Positions 24,460 through 32,658 of a stretch of DNA of 64,000 nucleotides are shown here, piece after piece (within the stretch, counting starts at the first letter, position 1; each line of letters starts with the position of its first letter). Below the pieces are notes generated by a model that ran no database searches, was not told the origin of the DNA, and saw nothing but the letters and a program-made list of their open reading frames with translations. The stretch lies in NCBI RefSeq assembly GCF_008107725.1, contig NZ_VIRN01000083.1:1-64000 (forward strand), given 5' to 3'. A program made the position numbers and the translations under genes. Source of the DNA: Marinobacter sp. BW6 (GTDB lineage Bacteria; Pseudomonadota; Gammaproteobacteria; Pseudomonadales; Oleiphilaceae).

Positions 24460-26559
24460 ATGAAAGTCACCTACTCCCAACGCTGCGGTTCTCTGGCACT
24501 GGTTTCACTGCTGGGCGCAAGTTCAATTGCCACGGCACAATCCCAAACCGATGGCGCTACCACACTTGAAGCTCTCGATGTGGTGTCCGACGCCATTACC
24601 GCCCCCGACTATATGCCTCTGGAGAAGACGCCCGAGGTCGGCAAGCTCAATGTTCCGGTAGAGGAGCAACCCTATTCAGTCTCAATCGTCGATCGCGGAT
24701 TCATCGAAGATTCCGGCGCCAAGAACATACAGGATGCCCTGCTCTACACACCGGGGGTCTACGCAGGCAACTTTGGTTTTGACACCCGAATCGATTCTGC
24801 AAAAGTTCGTGGTGTCGATGCCGGGCGCTATCTGGATGGTCTGCGTCAGATCTACGGTTCCTACAACACCGTGCGCACCAATGTGTACGCACTCGAGAGC
24901 ATCGAAGTGCTCAAAGGCCCCTCGTCCATGCTTTATGGACAGAGTGACCTGGGCGGCATCATCAATGGGGTATCCAAGCTCCCGGAAAAGGAACAGGGCG
25001 GCGAGATCTGGGCCCAGTACGGCACGTTTAATCGTAAGCAGCTGGCCGTGGATGTAACCGGCCCCGTTAACGAGAGCGGTGATTTGCTGTACCGCCTCAT
25101 CGCACTGGGACGCGACAGTGACACCCAGGTCGATTATGTGGAAGACGATGGCTACGTGCTCTCCCCTTCCCTGACCTGGCGCGCCACCGATGACACAAGC
25201 GTTACCCTGCTCCTGAACCGCCAGGAGAACGAAGGCCAGGTATCCGCCCAGTTCCTGCCACAGGCCGGCACCCTTGAGCCGGGATCACAAGGGTTTATCG
25301 GCTCTGAGCGATTTGTTGGCGAGCCAGGCTGGGATAGTTACGATCGGGAGAAAACAGAGGCTACTCTGCTTGTTGATCATCAGTTAAACACCAACTGGGC
25401 ATTTGCCGCCACGGCCCGGTATACCCGCTCCAGTACCGAAAACCGCGAACACTGGATAACCATTCCAAGCGTTCCCGACGCCAATGGCGAAGTTCCGCGT
25501 ACCATTTACACGGCAGATGCTGAAACTCGCATTTTCAATATGGACGCTCGCCTGGAGGGAGATGTTGAGCTGGGCATGACCCGCCACCGCCTTATTATCG
25601 GCGCCGACCGCCAGGACGCTCTCTGGAAACAGGACAACTACTTCTATGGTTACGGGCTGGGTGGCACCTTCGATGTGTATGACCCACAGTACGGCAACCT
25701 GAATGACGGTGTCATAAACCCAACTGACCGGCCGGATAACGAGATTGACCAGATCGGCCTCTACATTGCCGACCACATCGAGATCGGACCCGTCGTTGTG
25801 TCCGCCGGTCTTCGCCACGACTGGGCCGAGAACCGCCGCCTGGCCGTCTCCGGATCAGACACCGTCGGCGACGAAGAGGCCACCACCGGCCGAGCCGGGT
25901 TAATGTACCGGTTTGAAAACGGGATCTCCCCGTACATCAGCTACGCTGAAGCTTTCAGCATGAACCTCGGTACCGATGGCACCGCAGCGGCCAACACGTT
26001 GGAACCCACCACCGGCGACCAGCAGGAGGCGGGCGTTAAGTACGTTTCCCCAGACCAGTCCCTGGGCATTACCGCCGCTTACTTTGACATTACCCAGGAG
26101 AACCGGATCAGCGACGGCAGCACCCCCGGTGGTGTCGAGCAGACCGGTGCGGTGATCGATGGCTGGGAGCTGCAGGTGAATAAGCGCTGGCAGCGTTTTG
26201 AAACCCAGCTGGCCTATACCGACCTCAACGCCAAAGACGATGCCTCTGGCAATCGCCTGCCCTATGTGGCCGAGCGTCAGGCCTCCTGGTGGAACCAGCT
26301 CTACATCGCCAGCAACTGGCGCTTCGGTGCCGGGGTGCGTTACGTGGGTGACAACGTTGGCTCAGGCGGCGGGCCAGTCGTTCCTTCCGTAACCCTCTAC
26401 GACGCCATGATTGGCTACACCTGGCAGAACTGGGACTTCACCGTAGATGCCAAGAACCTGGCCGATGAGGAGTACATCACCTGGTGCCGCTCCGAAGGCG
26501 CAGACTGCGGCTACGGCGAGCGGCGCACTGTGAACGCAAACGCCAAGTATCGTTTCTAA
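24460..26559 (+). CDS. TonB-dependent siderophore receptor
   Basis: This 699-residue outer-membrane receptor has a signal peptide (cleavage after A-T-A). The plug domain has V-P-V-E-E-Q-P-Y-S-V-S-I-V-D-R and N-I-Q-D-A-L-L-Y-T-P-G-V, with S-I-E-V-L-K-G-P-S-S-M-L-Y-G-Q near 150-170. A 22-strand-type barrel ends in K-Y-R-F. The C-terminal D-L-A-D-E-E-Y box and terminal Phe are standard. It imports a ferric siderophore, hydroxamate type by general similarity, with TonB energy. The ATG at 24460 sits directly behind a Fur box. No siderophore synthesis or periplasmic transport genes are adjacent, so it may scavenge foreign siderophores. Confidence 0.93.
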   Translation: MKVTYSQRCGSLALVSLLGASSIATAQSQTDGATTLEALDVVSDAITAPDYMPLEKTPEVGKLNVPVEEQPYSVSIVDRGFIEDSGAKNIQDALLYTPGVYAGNFGFDTRIDSAKVRGVDAGRYLDGLRQIYGSYNTVRTNVYALESIEVLKGPSSMLYGQSDLGGIINGVSKLPEKEQGGEIWAQYGTFNRKQLAVDVTGPVNESGDLLYRLIALGRDSDTQVDYVEDDGYVLSPSLTWRATDDTSVTLLLNRQENEGQVSAQFLPQAGTLEPGSQGFIGSERFVGEPGWDSYDREKTEATLLVDHQLNTNWAFAATARYTRSSTENREHWITIPSVPDANGEVPRTIYTADAETRIFNMDARLEGDVELGMTRHRLIIGADRQDALWKQDNYFYGYGLGGTFDVYDPQYGNLNDGVINPTDRPDNEIDQIGLYIADHIEIGPVVVSAGLRHDWAENRRLAVSGSDTVGDEEATTGRAGLMYRFENGISPYISYAEAFSMNLGTDGTAAANTLEPTTGDQQEAGVKYVSPDQSLGITAAYFDITQENRISDGSTPGGVEQTGAVIDGWELQVNKRWQRFETQLAYTDLNAKDDASGNRLPYVAERQASWWNQLYIASNWRFGAGVRYVGDNVGSGGGPVVPSVTLYDAMIGYTWQNWDFTVDAKNLADEEYITWCRSEGADCGYGERRTVNANAKYRF

Positions 26560-26581
26560 AACTTCATCCTGACGTCTCTGG

Positions 26582-26610
26582 TCGCCGCAGCCTGAAAACC
26601 TCTGCGGCGA
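26582..26610 (+). terminator. Probable terminator after the receptor gene
   Basis: tcgccgcag and ctgcggcga (26582-26590, 26602-26610) form a perfect 9-bp stem with an 11-base loop. The downstream tract is pyrimidine-rich but not a pure U-run. It lies between the receptor stop and the stop of the convergent DUF1289 gene. Confidence 0.6.
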
Positions 26611-26847
26611 TCAGCTCTTCTTTTTCTTCTTTTTGGCCTTCTCGTACAATTCGCGCAATGCTTTGGGATTCTTCCCTTTACCCGAGCCGTGAGACTCCAG
26701 GATACGTGTCCAGATCGCCTGCTTATGATCAGGAGAGAGCTGCTTCCACTCCTTTTTTTCTTGCCTGGTTCGGCCACAGGCTTTGCAGATGGTTTTCTTG
26801 TCGAACTCGCAGACGTCAATACAGGGTTTCTTGGTGATGGGCTCCAT
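26611..26847 (-). CDS. DUF1289 family protein
   Basis: This 78-residue protein has the DUF1289 Cys pattern: P-C-I-D-V-C at the start and I-C-K-A-C-G-R-T in the middle, four cysteines that could bind zinc or an iron-sulfur cluster. W-x-x-L-S and I-W-x-R-I complete the domain. The C-terminal tail is extremely Lys-rich (a run of lysines before the final Ser), suggesting nucleic-acid contact. Function is unknown. Confidence 0.87.
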   Translation of the reverse strand: MEPITKKPCIDVCEFDKKTICKACGRTRQEKKEWKQLSPDHKQAIWTRILESHGSGKGKNPKALRELYEKAKKKKKKS

Positions 26848-26951
26848 GGGCTCTGGTTTCCCCTCGTTCTGAAAAAGTGGGCTACTTCAAACCTGAGGAT
26901 TTTAGAGCTCCGATACAAGGCACAGAGCCAGTGGAATACCGAGACGGGCCC

Positions 26952-27863
26952 CTAGTAGGGAATAAACGCTTCCTCATCACCGACCACTTTGACGAACCGC
27001 CCTTCGCGCCAGTCTTCTCTGGCTTTATCTATGCGAGCTTTGCTGGAAGACACGAAGTTCCACTCGATAAAACGCTTGCCCAGCGGCTCACCGCCAATCA
27101 CGACAATCCGGGTATCTTCTGTGGCGGTAATGGCAACATCGGGCTCTCGGGAAAAGATCGTCATGCTGTGGGTGGGCAGCTCAGAGCCATGGGCTCGCAG
27201 GGCGCCACTGGCAACGTAGACGGCGCGCTCAGGCGCCTGGGGTAATGCCAGGGTCTGACCGGTTTTAAGGCTGGCCTCAAGGTACAGAGTTTCGCTGAAC
27301 TGGCGCACGGGCGAGGTTACTCCGTAGGCACTGCCGATCATGACTCGAACCGGCACGCCGTCTATCTCAACGGCGGGGATGTCATCCTCTGGATAGTGGT
27401 GGAACGCTGGCGCCGTTTCTTCGTGCCCTTGCGGCAGAGCCAGCCAGAGCTGGAGCCCATGCAAGCGGTGATCCGTTGCGGTGATCTCAGGGCGCTCCCG
27501 CTCGGAATGGGCGATACCGCTGCCGGCCACCATAAGATTGATATCTCCGGGCCGGATTGGCTGGTAGCTGCCAACGGAATCCCGGTGCAGTATCTCGCCC
27601 TCAAACAGGTAGGTTACGGTAGCAATGCCTATATGGGGGTGCGGCAATACGTTGATGCCCTCGCCCGCCGGAAAATCCGCCGGGCCCATTTCATCAAAGA
27701 AAATCCACGGGCCGACCATTTTCCGTTTTGCCGTTGGCAACAGGCGGCGGACAGAAAAGCCGCCCAGATCCGCAACCCGGGGGCTCAGTATGGTTTCAAT
27801 AGCACCGCACGGTGCTTCAGTGGCATCACAGCCCTGCTCCGCCAATCTCATCAGATTACTCAC
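26952..27863 (-). CDS. Pirin family protein
   Basis: This 303-residue double cupin has the pirin core near 60-130: V-G-P-W-I-F-F-D-E-M-G-P, L-P-H-P-H-I-G-I-A-T-V-T-Y-L-F-E-G, H-R-D-S-V-G and I-R-P-G-D-I-N-L-M-V-A-G-S-G-I-A-H-S-E. The His-His-His-Glu set binds iron. Related enzymes have quercetin-dioxygenase activity or redox-sensing roles; which applies here is unknown. The start is a GTG with ggagagaag upstream. Confidence 0.9.
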   Translation of the reverse strand: MSNLMRLAEQGCDATEAPCGAIETILSPRVADLGGFSVRRLLPTAKRKMVGPWIFFDEMGPADFPAGEGINVLPHPHIGIATVTYLFEGEILHRDSVGSYQPIRPGDINLMVAGSGIAHSERERPEITATDHRLHGLQLWLALPQGHEETAPAFHHYPEDDIPAVEIDGVPVRVMIGSAYGVTSPVRQFSETLYLEASLKTGQTLALPQAPERAVYVASGALRAHGSELPTHSMTIFSREPDVAITATEDTRIVVIGGEPLGKRFIEWNFVSSSKARIDKAREDWREGRFVKVVGDEEAFIPY

Positions 27864-28017
27864 GCTTCTCTCCCGAGGGCATAATACCCCTACCGAGTAA
27901 TTGTAGAGCCATTATAGAGCCGCCCCCTACTTGGTCACCGATATTAGGCTTAACCGAATCTGGCCCGCTATAGTGAGCGTCAAGAAATTTAAGCAATACC
28001 ATTAGCCCGGAGCCCTG

Positions 28018-29037
28018 ATGTTTTCATCCCTGACTACAGGCATCATCGCTTTCGTCATCGCCACTTTCGTCATCGTGACTGCCGGCAGCCGGTTGGCACG
28101 GGTAGCCGATGAACTGGCCGATCGAACCGGCCTGGGCGAAGCCTTGTTCGGCATCTTTCTGCTGGCCGGGGTAACGTCACTTCCCGACTTCGCCGCCACT
28201 CTCAGCGCAGCCATGGATTCAAGGCCAGATCTGGCCATGAGCAATGTCATGGGCAGCATGGCTGCAAACCTGGTATTTCTGGGCATTGCGGACATCATTT
28301 ACCGAAAGGCCAATCTGGAACACGCCGCCGCTTCTTCCACCAACCTGATGTTGGCCGCGTTGTTGATCGTCTTACTGGCTCTACCGCTGCTGGCAATTGC
28401 CAGTCCGCCTGTTTCCATTTGGGGCGTCCACCCAATCACGCCTGTTATTACCGCAGCCTATCTGTTTGGGCTGCACCTGGTTCGCACCACAGACAGCAAA
28501 CCCATGTGGTTTCCCCGCCTGACCCGCCAGACGGTTCCCGACAAGCCCGATCATTACCTTCACGGAGGCCTTGCCCAGGCGTGGGTCGGTTTCATTGTGC
28601 TCGCTGCCATCACAGGTGTCGCCGGTTGGGTACTCATGGAGGGCGCCAAGGTGATCAGCGACGAAACGGGCCTGTCTGATACCCTGATCGGCGGCCTGTT
28701 TACAGCTCTCGCTACCTCCTCCCCTGAACTGGTCACTACCATTGCCGCCATTCGCAGAAATGCGCTGACTCTCGCGGTGAGCAATATCTTCGGCACGAAT
28801 TGCTTTAACATGCTGGTGATCGCCTCCGCCGATGTGGGCTACCCGGGCGGTTCCATCTATCACGACATCACGCCCGTCCAGATGACCTGGGGTCTTGTCA
28901 GCATTCTGATGACGGCAACGCTGTTGATGGGTATGGTTCGGCGGCAACGCTACGGCATCGGCAAAATCGGTTTTGAAAGCGCTCTGATACTGTCGGTCTA
29001 TGCAGTGGCGCTGACTATCGTTACGGTTAGCGGATAA
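28018..29037 (+). CDS. CaCA-family cation/proton or sodium/calcium exchanger
   Basis: This 339-residue protein has ten or so TM helices and two alpha-repeats. The first repeat has G-E-A-L-F-G-I-F-L-L-A-G-V-T-S-L-P-D and S-N-V-M-G-S-M-A-A-N. The second has G-L-F-T-A-L-A-T-S-S-P-E-L-V-T-T and S-N-I-F-G-T-N-C-F-N. These are the ion-binding signatures of CaCA exchangers, with Asp in place of the usual Glu in repeat one. Directionality and ion are not certain. Ribosome site ggag lies six bases before the ATG. Confidence 0.88.
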   Translation: MFSSLTTGIIAFVIATFVIVTAGSRLARVADELADRTGLGEALFGIFLLAGVTSLPDFAATLSAAMDSRPDLAMSNVMGSMAANLVFLGIADIIYRKANLEHAAASSTNLMLAALLIVLLALPLLAIASPPVSIWGVHPITPVITAAYLFGLHLVRTTDSKPMWFPRLTRQTVPDKPDHYLHGGLAQAWVGFIVLAAITGVAGWVLMEGAKVISDETGLSDTLIGGLFTALATSSPELVTTIAAIRRNALTLAVSNIFGTNCFNMLVIASADVGYPGGSIYHDITPVQMTWGLVSILMTATLLMGMVRRQRYGIGKIGFESALILSVYAVALTIVTVSG

Positions 29038-29051
29038 TAGGGAGGTTACCC

Positions 29052-29747
29052 ATGAAAACCATTGGCCTTCTCGGCGGCATGAGCTGGGAATCCACCCAAA
29101 CCTACTACCGACTCCTCAACGAGGGCGTCAAAGGCCGACTGGGCGGGCTGCATTCGGCGAAGCTGGTGCTCTTCAGCGTGGATTTCGCCGAGATCGAAGC
29201 GCTTCAACACAAAGGTGATTGGCCCGCTACTGCCGACATTCTTTCCGACGCCGCCTTGTCATTGCAGAGGGCCGGCGCGGATTTCCTGGTGATCGGCACC
29301 AACACCATGCACAAGGTTGCTCCGGAGATCGAACAGGCAATCGGGATTCCATTGCTACACATCGCGGATGCCACCGCGCAGTTACTGAAGAAAGAGGGTG
29401 TGACCCGAGTAGGCCTGCTGGGCACCCGCTTTACAATGGAGCAGGCGTTCTACAGGGAACGACTGGAGGCGGCCGGTATCGACGTTCTCACCCCGGATGA
29501 AGGCCAGCGGGATGAGGTGCACCGTGTTATCTACGAAGAGCTTTGCCAGGGCGAGATCAAGCCTGACTCGCGCCACATCTACCTGGATATCGTTTCGTCG
29601 CTTTCCGGGCGCGGGGCCCAGGCGGTCATTCTCGGCTGCACCGAGATCGGATTGCTGATCCGCCAGGCCGACACTGAGGTTCCACTTTACGACACCACGG
29701 AGATTCACGCCGCCCGAGCCGTGGAGCTGGCGTTACATCATCCGTAG
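29052..29747 (+). CDS. Aspartate/glutamate racemase family protein
   Basis: This 231-residue cofactor-independent racemase has G-L-L-G-G-M-S-W-E-S-T at the N-terminus. It keeps a small Asn-Thr-Met-His motif (G-T-N-T-M-H) where the first catalytic Cys usually lies, and has L-G-C-T-E-I with the second Cys. The first position reads N-T-M rather than N-T-x-H-C, which is common in the YgeA-like amino-acid racemase subgroup. It starts 14 bases after the exchanger and is probably in its operon. Confidence 0.88.
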   Translation: MKTIGLLGGMSWESTQTYYRLLNEGVKGRLGGLHSAKLVLFSVDFAEIEALQHKGDWPATADILSDAALSLQRAGADFLVIGTNTMHKVAPEIEQAIGIPLLHIADATAQLLKKEGVTRVGLLGTRFTMEQAFYRERLEAAGIDVLTPDEGQRDEVHRVIYEELCQGEIKPDSRHIYLDIVSSLSGRGAQAVILGCTEIGLLIRQADTEVPLYDTTEIHAARAVELALHHP

Positions 29748-29840
29748 AAGACCGACCAAGACGAACACCTGCAAAAACTGGATAATGGCCGCCATTAGAA
29801 GCCATGGCGCGCCAAATTCTCCGATCCAGGACTCTTTGCA

Positions 29841-32027
29841 ATGGAAATCAACGTCAACTTTCTCGAGAACCTCAGACTTGAAGCCAAGTTTGACGATTTC
29901 ACCGTCGTAACGGACCAGCCGATTCGCTATAAGGGCGACGGCTCGGCGCCCAGCCCGTTCGATTACTTCCTGGCGTCCTCTGCCCTGTGTGCGGCCTACT
30001 TTGTTCGGGTTTACTGTCTCGCGCGGGACATTCCCACCGAGAACATCCGCCTGTCCCAGAACAACATCGTGGACCCGGAGAATCGCTACAACCAGATCTT
30101 CAAGATTTCCGTGGAGCTGCCCGAGGACATCTCCGAGAAAGACCGTCAGGGCATTCTGCGCTCCATCGATCGCTGCACCGTAAAAAAGGTCGTCCAGACC
30201 GGCCCCACCTTCGAGATTGAAACCGTCGAGAACCTCGACGCCGATGCCCAGGCGCTGTTGATGACCCAGCCGGAAGGAGGCACCCAGACCTTTATCGAAG
30301 GCAAAGACCTGCCCCTTGAGCAAACCATTGCCAACATGACCGGCATTCTTGAAGAGCTGGGCATGAAGATCGAGATTGCGTCCTGGCGCAACATTGTGCC
30401 CCACGTGTGGTCCTTGCATATTCGCGACGCTGCCTCGCCCATGTGCTTCACCAATGGCAAGGGTGCCACCAAGGAGAGCGCTCTGTGCTCTGCCCTGGGT
30501 GAGTTCATCGAGCGGCTCAGCTGCAACTTCTTCTACAACGACCAGTTCTTCGGGGAAGAAATCGCCAACAGCGAGTTCGTCCACTACCCGAACGAAAAGT
30601 GGTTCAAGCCCGGCCCGGATGACGAGCTTCCCGAGGGCATCCTGGATGACCACTGCCTGGCCATCTACAACCCGGACGGCGAGCTGGGCGGTTCCAACCT
30701 GATCGATACCAACTCCGGCAGAGCCGACCGGGGCATTGTCTCCCTACCCTACGTCCGAAAATCTGACGGCGAGGTGGTGTATTTCCCCTCCAACCTGATC
30801 GAGAACCTTTTTCTCAGCAACGGTATGAGTGCGGGCAATACGCTGAACGAAGCACAAGTCCAGTGCCTGTCGGAGATTTTCGAGCGGGCGGTGAAGAAAC
30901 AGATTATCGAAGAGGAAATTGCCCTGCCGGACGTGCCCCGGGAGGTGCTGGAAAAATACCCGGACATCCTCGAAGGCATTGATGCCCTGGAAGCCCAGGG
31001 CTTCCCGACCCTTGTGAAAGATGCCTCCCTCGGCGGCCAGTTCCCGGTGATGTGCGTAACCCTTATGAACCCACGAACCGGGGGCGTGTTTGCTTCCTTC
31101 GGCGCTCACCCAAGTTTCGAGGTGGCGCTTGAGCGGAGCCTGACCGAGTTGCTGCAGGGCCGCAGCTTCGAAGGCCTCAATGATGTGCCAGCGCCCACAT
31201 TCAACAGTCTGGCAGTCACAGAGCCGAACAACTTCGTGGAGCACTTCATCGACTCCACTGGTGTGGTGTCCTGGCGCTTCTTTAGCGCTAAATCCGATTT
31301 CGATTTTGTCGAATGGGATTTCTCCGGCACCAACGCGGAGGAAGCCGAGCGCCTGTTTGGCATCCTCCGGGATCTGGGCAAGGAAGTGTATGTGGCAGTT
31401 TATGAGGAACTGGGCGCACCGGTCTGCCGGATCCTCGTTCCAGGCTATTCTGAGGTGTATCCGGTTGAAGACCTGATCATGGATAACACCAATATGGCTC
31501 TGGACTACCGTGAAGACATCCTCAACCTGCACCGTCTGGACGATGAGCAACTGGCCGATCTCGTGGAACGTCTGGAAGCCAGCCAGCTGGACAACTACAT
31601 GACGATCATCACCCTGATCGGTGTGGAATTCGATGAGAACACCATCTGGGGACAGCTAACGATCCTGGAGCTCAAGATCCTGATCTGTCTTGCCCTGCAA
31701 TGGCATGAAGAGGCGTTGGAGTTCGTCGATATGTTCCTGCAGTTCAACGACAACACCGTTGAGCGTGGCCTGTTCTACCGCGCCATGTACGCAGTACTGG
31801 AAGTCACCCTCGATGATGAAATGGAACTGACCGACTACATCACCAACTTCACCCGCATGTTCGGTGAGAAAACCATGGAAGCCGTTGTGGGCTCAGTGGA
31901 TGGTACCGTTCGATTCCATGGACTGGAGCCGACCAACATGCAACTGGAAGGGCTGGAGAAACATCAGCGCTTGATCGAGAGCTACAAGAAACTGCACACC
32001 GCCCGCGCAGTCAAAGCGGGTTTGTAA
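29841..32027 (+). CDS. ycaO: OsmC-YcaO fusion protein
   Basis: This 728-residue protein joins an N-terminal OsmC-like domain (about 1-145) to a YcaO domain and the YcaO C-terminal helical region. The OsmC part has S-P-F-D-Y-F-L-A-S-S-A-L-C with Cys near 50 and a second Cys near 112, the peroxidatic pair of OsmC enzymes. The YcaO part has ATP-site signatures A-L-G-E-F-I-E-R-L-S and C-L-S-E-I-F-E-R-A-V-K-K. E. coli YcaO (586 residues, an accessory factor for S12 methylthiolation by RimO) lacks the OsmC part. The fusion is known in other gammaproteobacteria. No terminator follows, so read-through into the next gene is likely. Confidence 0.93.
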   Translation: MEINVNFLENLRLEAKFDDFTVVTDQPIRYKGDGSAPSPFDYFLASSALCAAYFVRVYCLARDIPTENIRLSQNNIVDPENRYNQIFKISVELPEDISEKDRQGILRSIDRCTVKKVVQTGPTFEIETVENLDADAQALLMTQPEGGTQTFIEGKDLPLEQTIANMTGILEELGMKIEIASWRNIVPHVWSLHIRDAASPMCFTNGKGATKESALCSALGEFIERLSCNFFYNDQFFGEEIANSEFVHYPNEKWFKPGPDDELPEGILDDHCLAIYNPDGELGGSNLIDTNSGRADRGIVSLPYVRKSDGEVVYFPSNLIENLFLSNGMSAGNTLNEAQVQCLSEIFERAVKKQIIEEEIALPDVPREVLEKYPDILEGIDALEAQGFPTLVKDASLGGQFPVMCVTLMNPRTGGVFASFGAHPSFEVALERSLTELLQGRSFEGLNDVPAPTFNSLAVTEPNNFVEHFIDSTGVVSWRFFSAKSDFDFVEWDFSGTNAEEAERLFGILRDLGKEVYVAVYEELGAPVCRILVPGYSEVYPVEDLIMDNTNMALDYREDILNLHRLDDEQLADLVERLEASQLDNYMTIITLIGVEFDENTIWGQLTILELKILICLALQWHEEALEFVDMFLQFNDNTVERGLFYRAMYAVLEVTLDDEMELTDYITNFTRMFGEKTMEAVVGSVDGTVRFHGLEPTNMQLEGLEKHQRLIESYKKLHTARAVKAGL

Positions 32028-32045
32028 GAGATCCTGAATTTTTCT

Positions 32046-32070
32046 GGAATAAATCCCTGGCTGGTACGTC
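32046..32070 (+). promoter_or_regulatory. ECF-sigma-type promoter 1
   Basis: GGAATAAA (32046-32053), a 13-base spacer and CGTC (32067-32070) give the spacing of RpoE-like ECF promoters. The same arrangement precedes the sigma gene (35032-35056), and a close variant precedes the protease gene (34998-35022, minus). Expected start about 32078-32081. Confidence 0.75.
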
Positions 32071-32113
32071 CTCCTGATGAAAGCAACCCGAAAAGGGAAA
32101 ACAGGAGGACGTA
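32065..32113 (+). promoter_or_regulatory. 12-bp inverted repeat masking the ribosome site
   Basis: tacgtcctcctg (32065-32076) and caggaggacgta (32102-32113) are exact reverse complements with a 25-base loop. The 3' arm contains the aggagg Shine-Dalgarno (32103-32108) of the gene starting at 32117. The 5' arm overlaps the -10 of the ECF promoter, so RNA begun there should lack it. Confidence 0.8.
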
Positions 32114-32116
32114 ACC

Positions 32117-32584
32117 ATGAAAAAGCACGTACTGACACTCGCAATCTGCTCACTCCTTTCCACTGGTGCATTTGCGGCCGAAGGTGCTGCCAACGCACAG
32201 GCCGACGCCAACATGTCGGCCGAAGCCAGCAGCCAGAATGGCGTTTCCGCGCAAGGTGGCGCATCGGCCAGCGCTCAAGGTAGCGTAAATGGCAACGCGG
32301 CGAGGGACGAAGCGCGCCAGAATGCCAATCAGGCCATCAGCGCCGGTGTTGAGGCCGGTCAGCGGGCACGAAGCACGGCGTCGGCAACGGCAACCACAGC
32401 CAGCAACGAAGCCAATGAACAAGCCGACCAAGCAAAGACTGAAATGAACAAGGCTCGAAATGCCGAGATCCGAGCCGAAACCAATCAACAGATTGGTACG
32501 TCTGTGTCCGATAGCGTTAAGAGCCAGGTCCAGAATTCCGTTAAGAGCACTGTTAAAGGTTCCGCCAGTGGCGGGCTGCTCTAA
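32117..32584 (+). CDS. Small secreted Ala/Ser/Asn/Gln-rich protein
   Basis: This 155-residue protein has a classic signal peptide (cleavage after A-F-A). The mature chain of about 135 residues is dominated by Ala, Ser, Asn, Gln, Gly and Glu, has no Cys, Trp, Tyr or Phe, and shows short repeats such as A-N-A-Q-A-D-A-N, A-S-A-S-A-Q-G and N-A-R-D-E-A-R-Q-N-A-N-Q-A. The middle (about 75-125) is a likely amphipathic helix. I recognise no family. It could be a periplasmic helical protein, a secreted matrix or amyloid-like subunit, or a protease substrate. It has an ECF-type promoter and a ribosome-site-masking repeat, and a terminator follows. Confidence 0.75.
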   Translation: MKKHVLTLAICSLLSTGAFAAEGAANAQADANMSAEASSQNGVSAQGGASASAQGSVNGNAARDEARQNANQAISAGVEAGQRARSTASATATTASNEANEQADQAKTEMNKARNAEIRAETNQQIGTSVSDSVKSQVQNSVKSTVKGSASGGLL

Positions 32585-32605
32585 AACGCTTGCCGAATCT
32601 GGATC

Positions 32606-32635
32606 GCCGGGCCTCTTTTGGCCCGGCTCTTTTTT
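32606..32635 (+). terminator. Factor-independent terminator inside the secreted-protein/barrel unit
   Basis: gccgggcc/ggcccggc (32606-32613, 32620-32627) has a six-base loop, followed by tctttttt. It would lower barrel expression relative to the secreted protein if both use the promoter at 32046. Confidence 0.85.
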
Positions 32636-32658
32636 CAGCTCAGGAGGAACACACCGTC

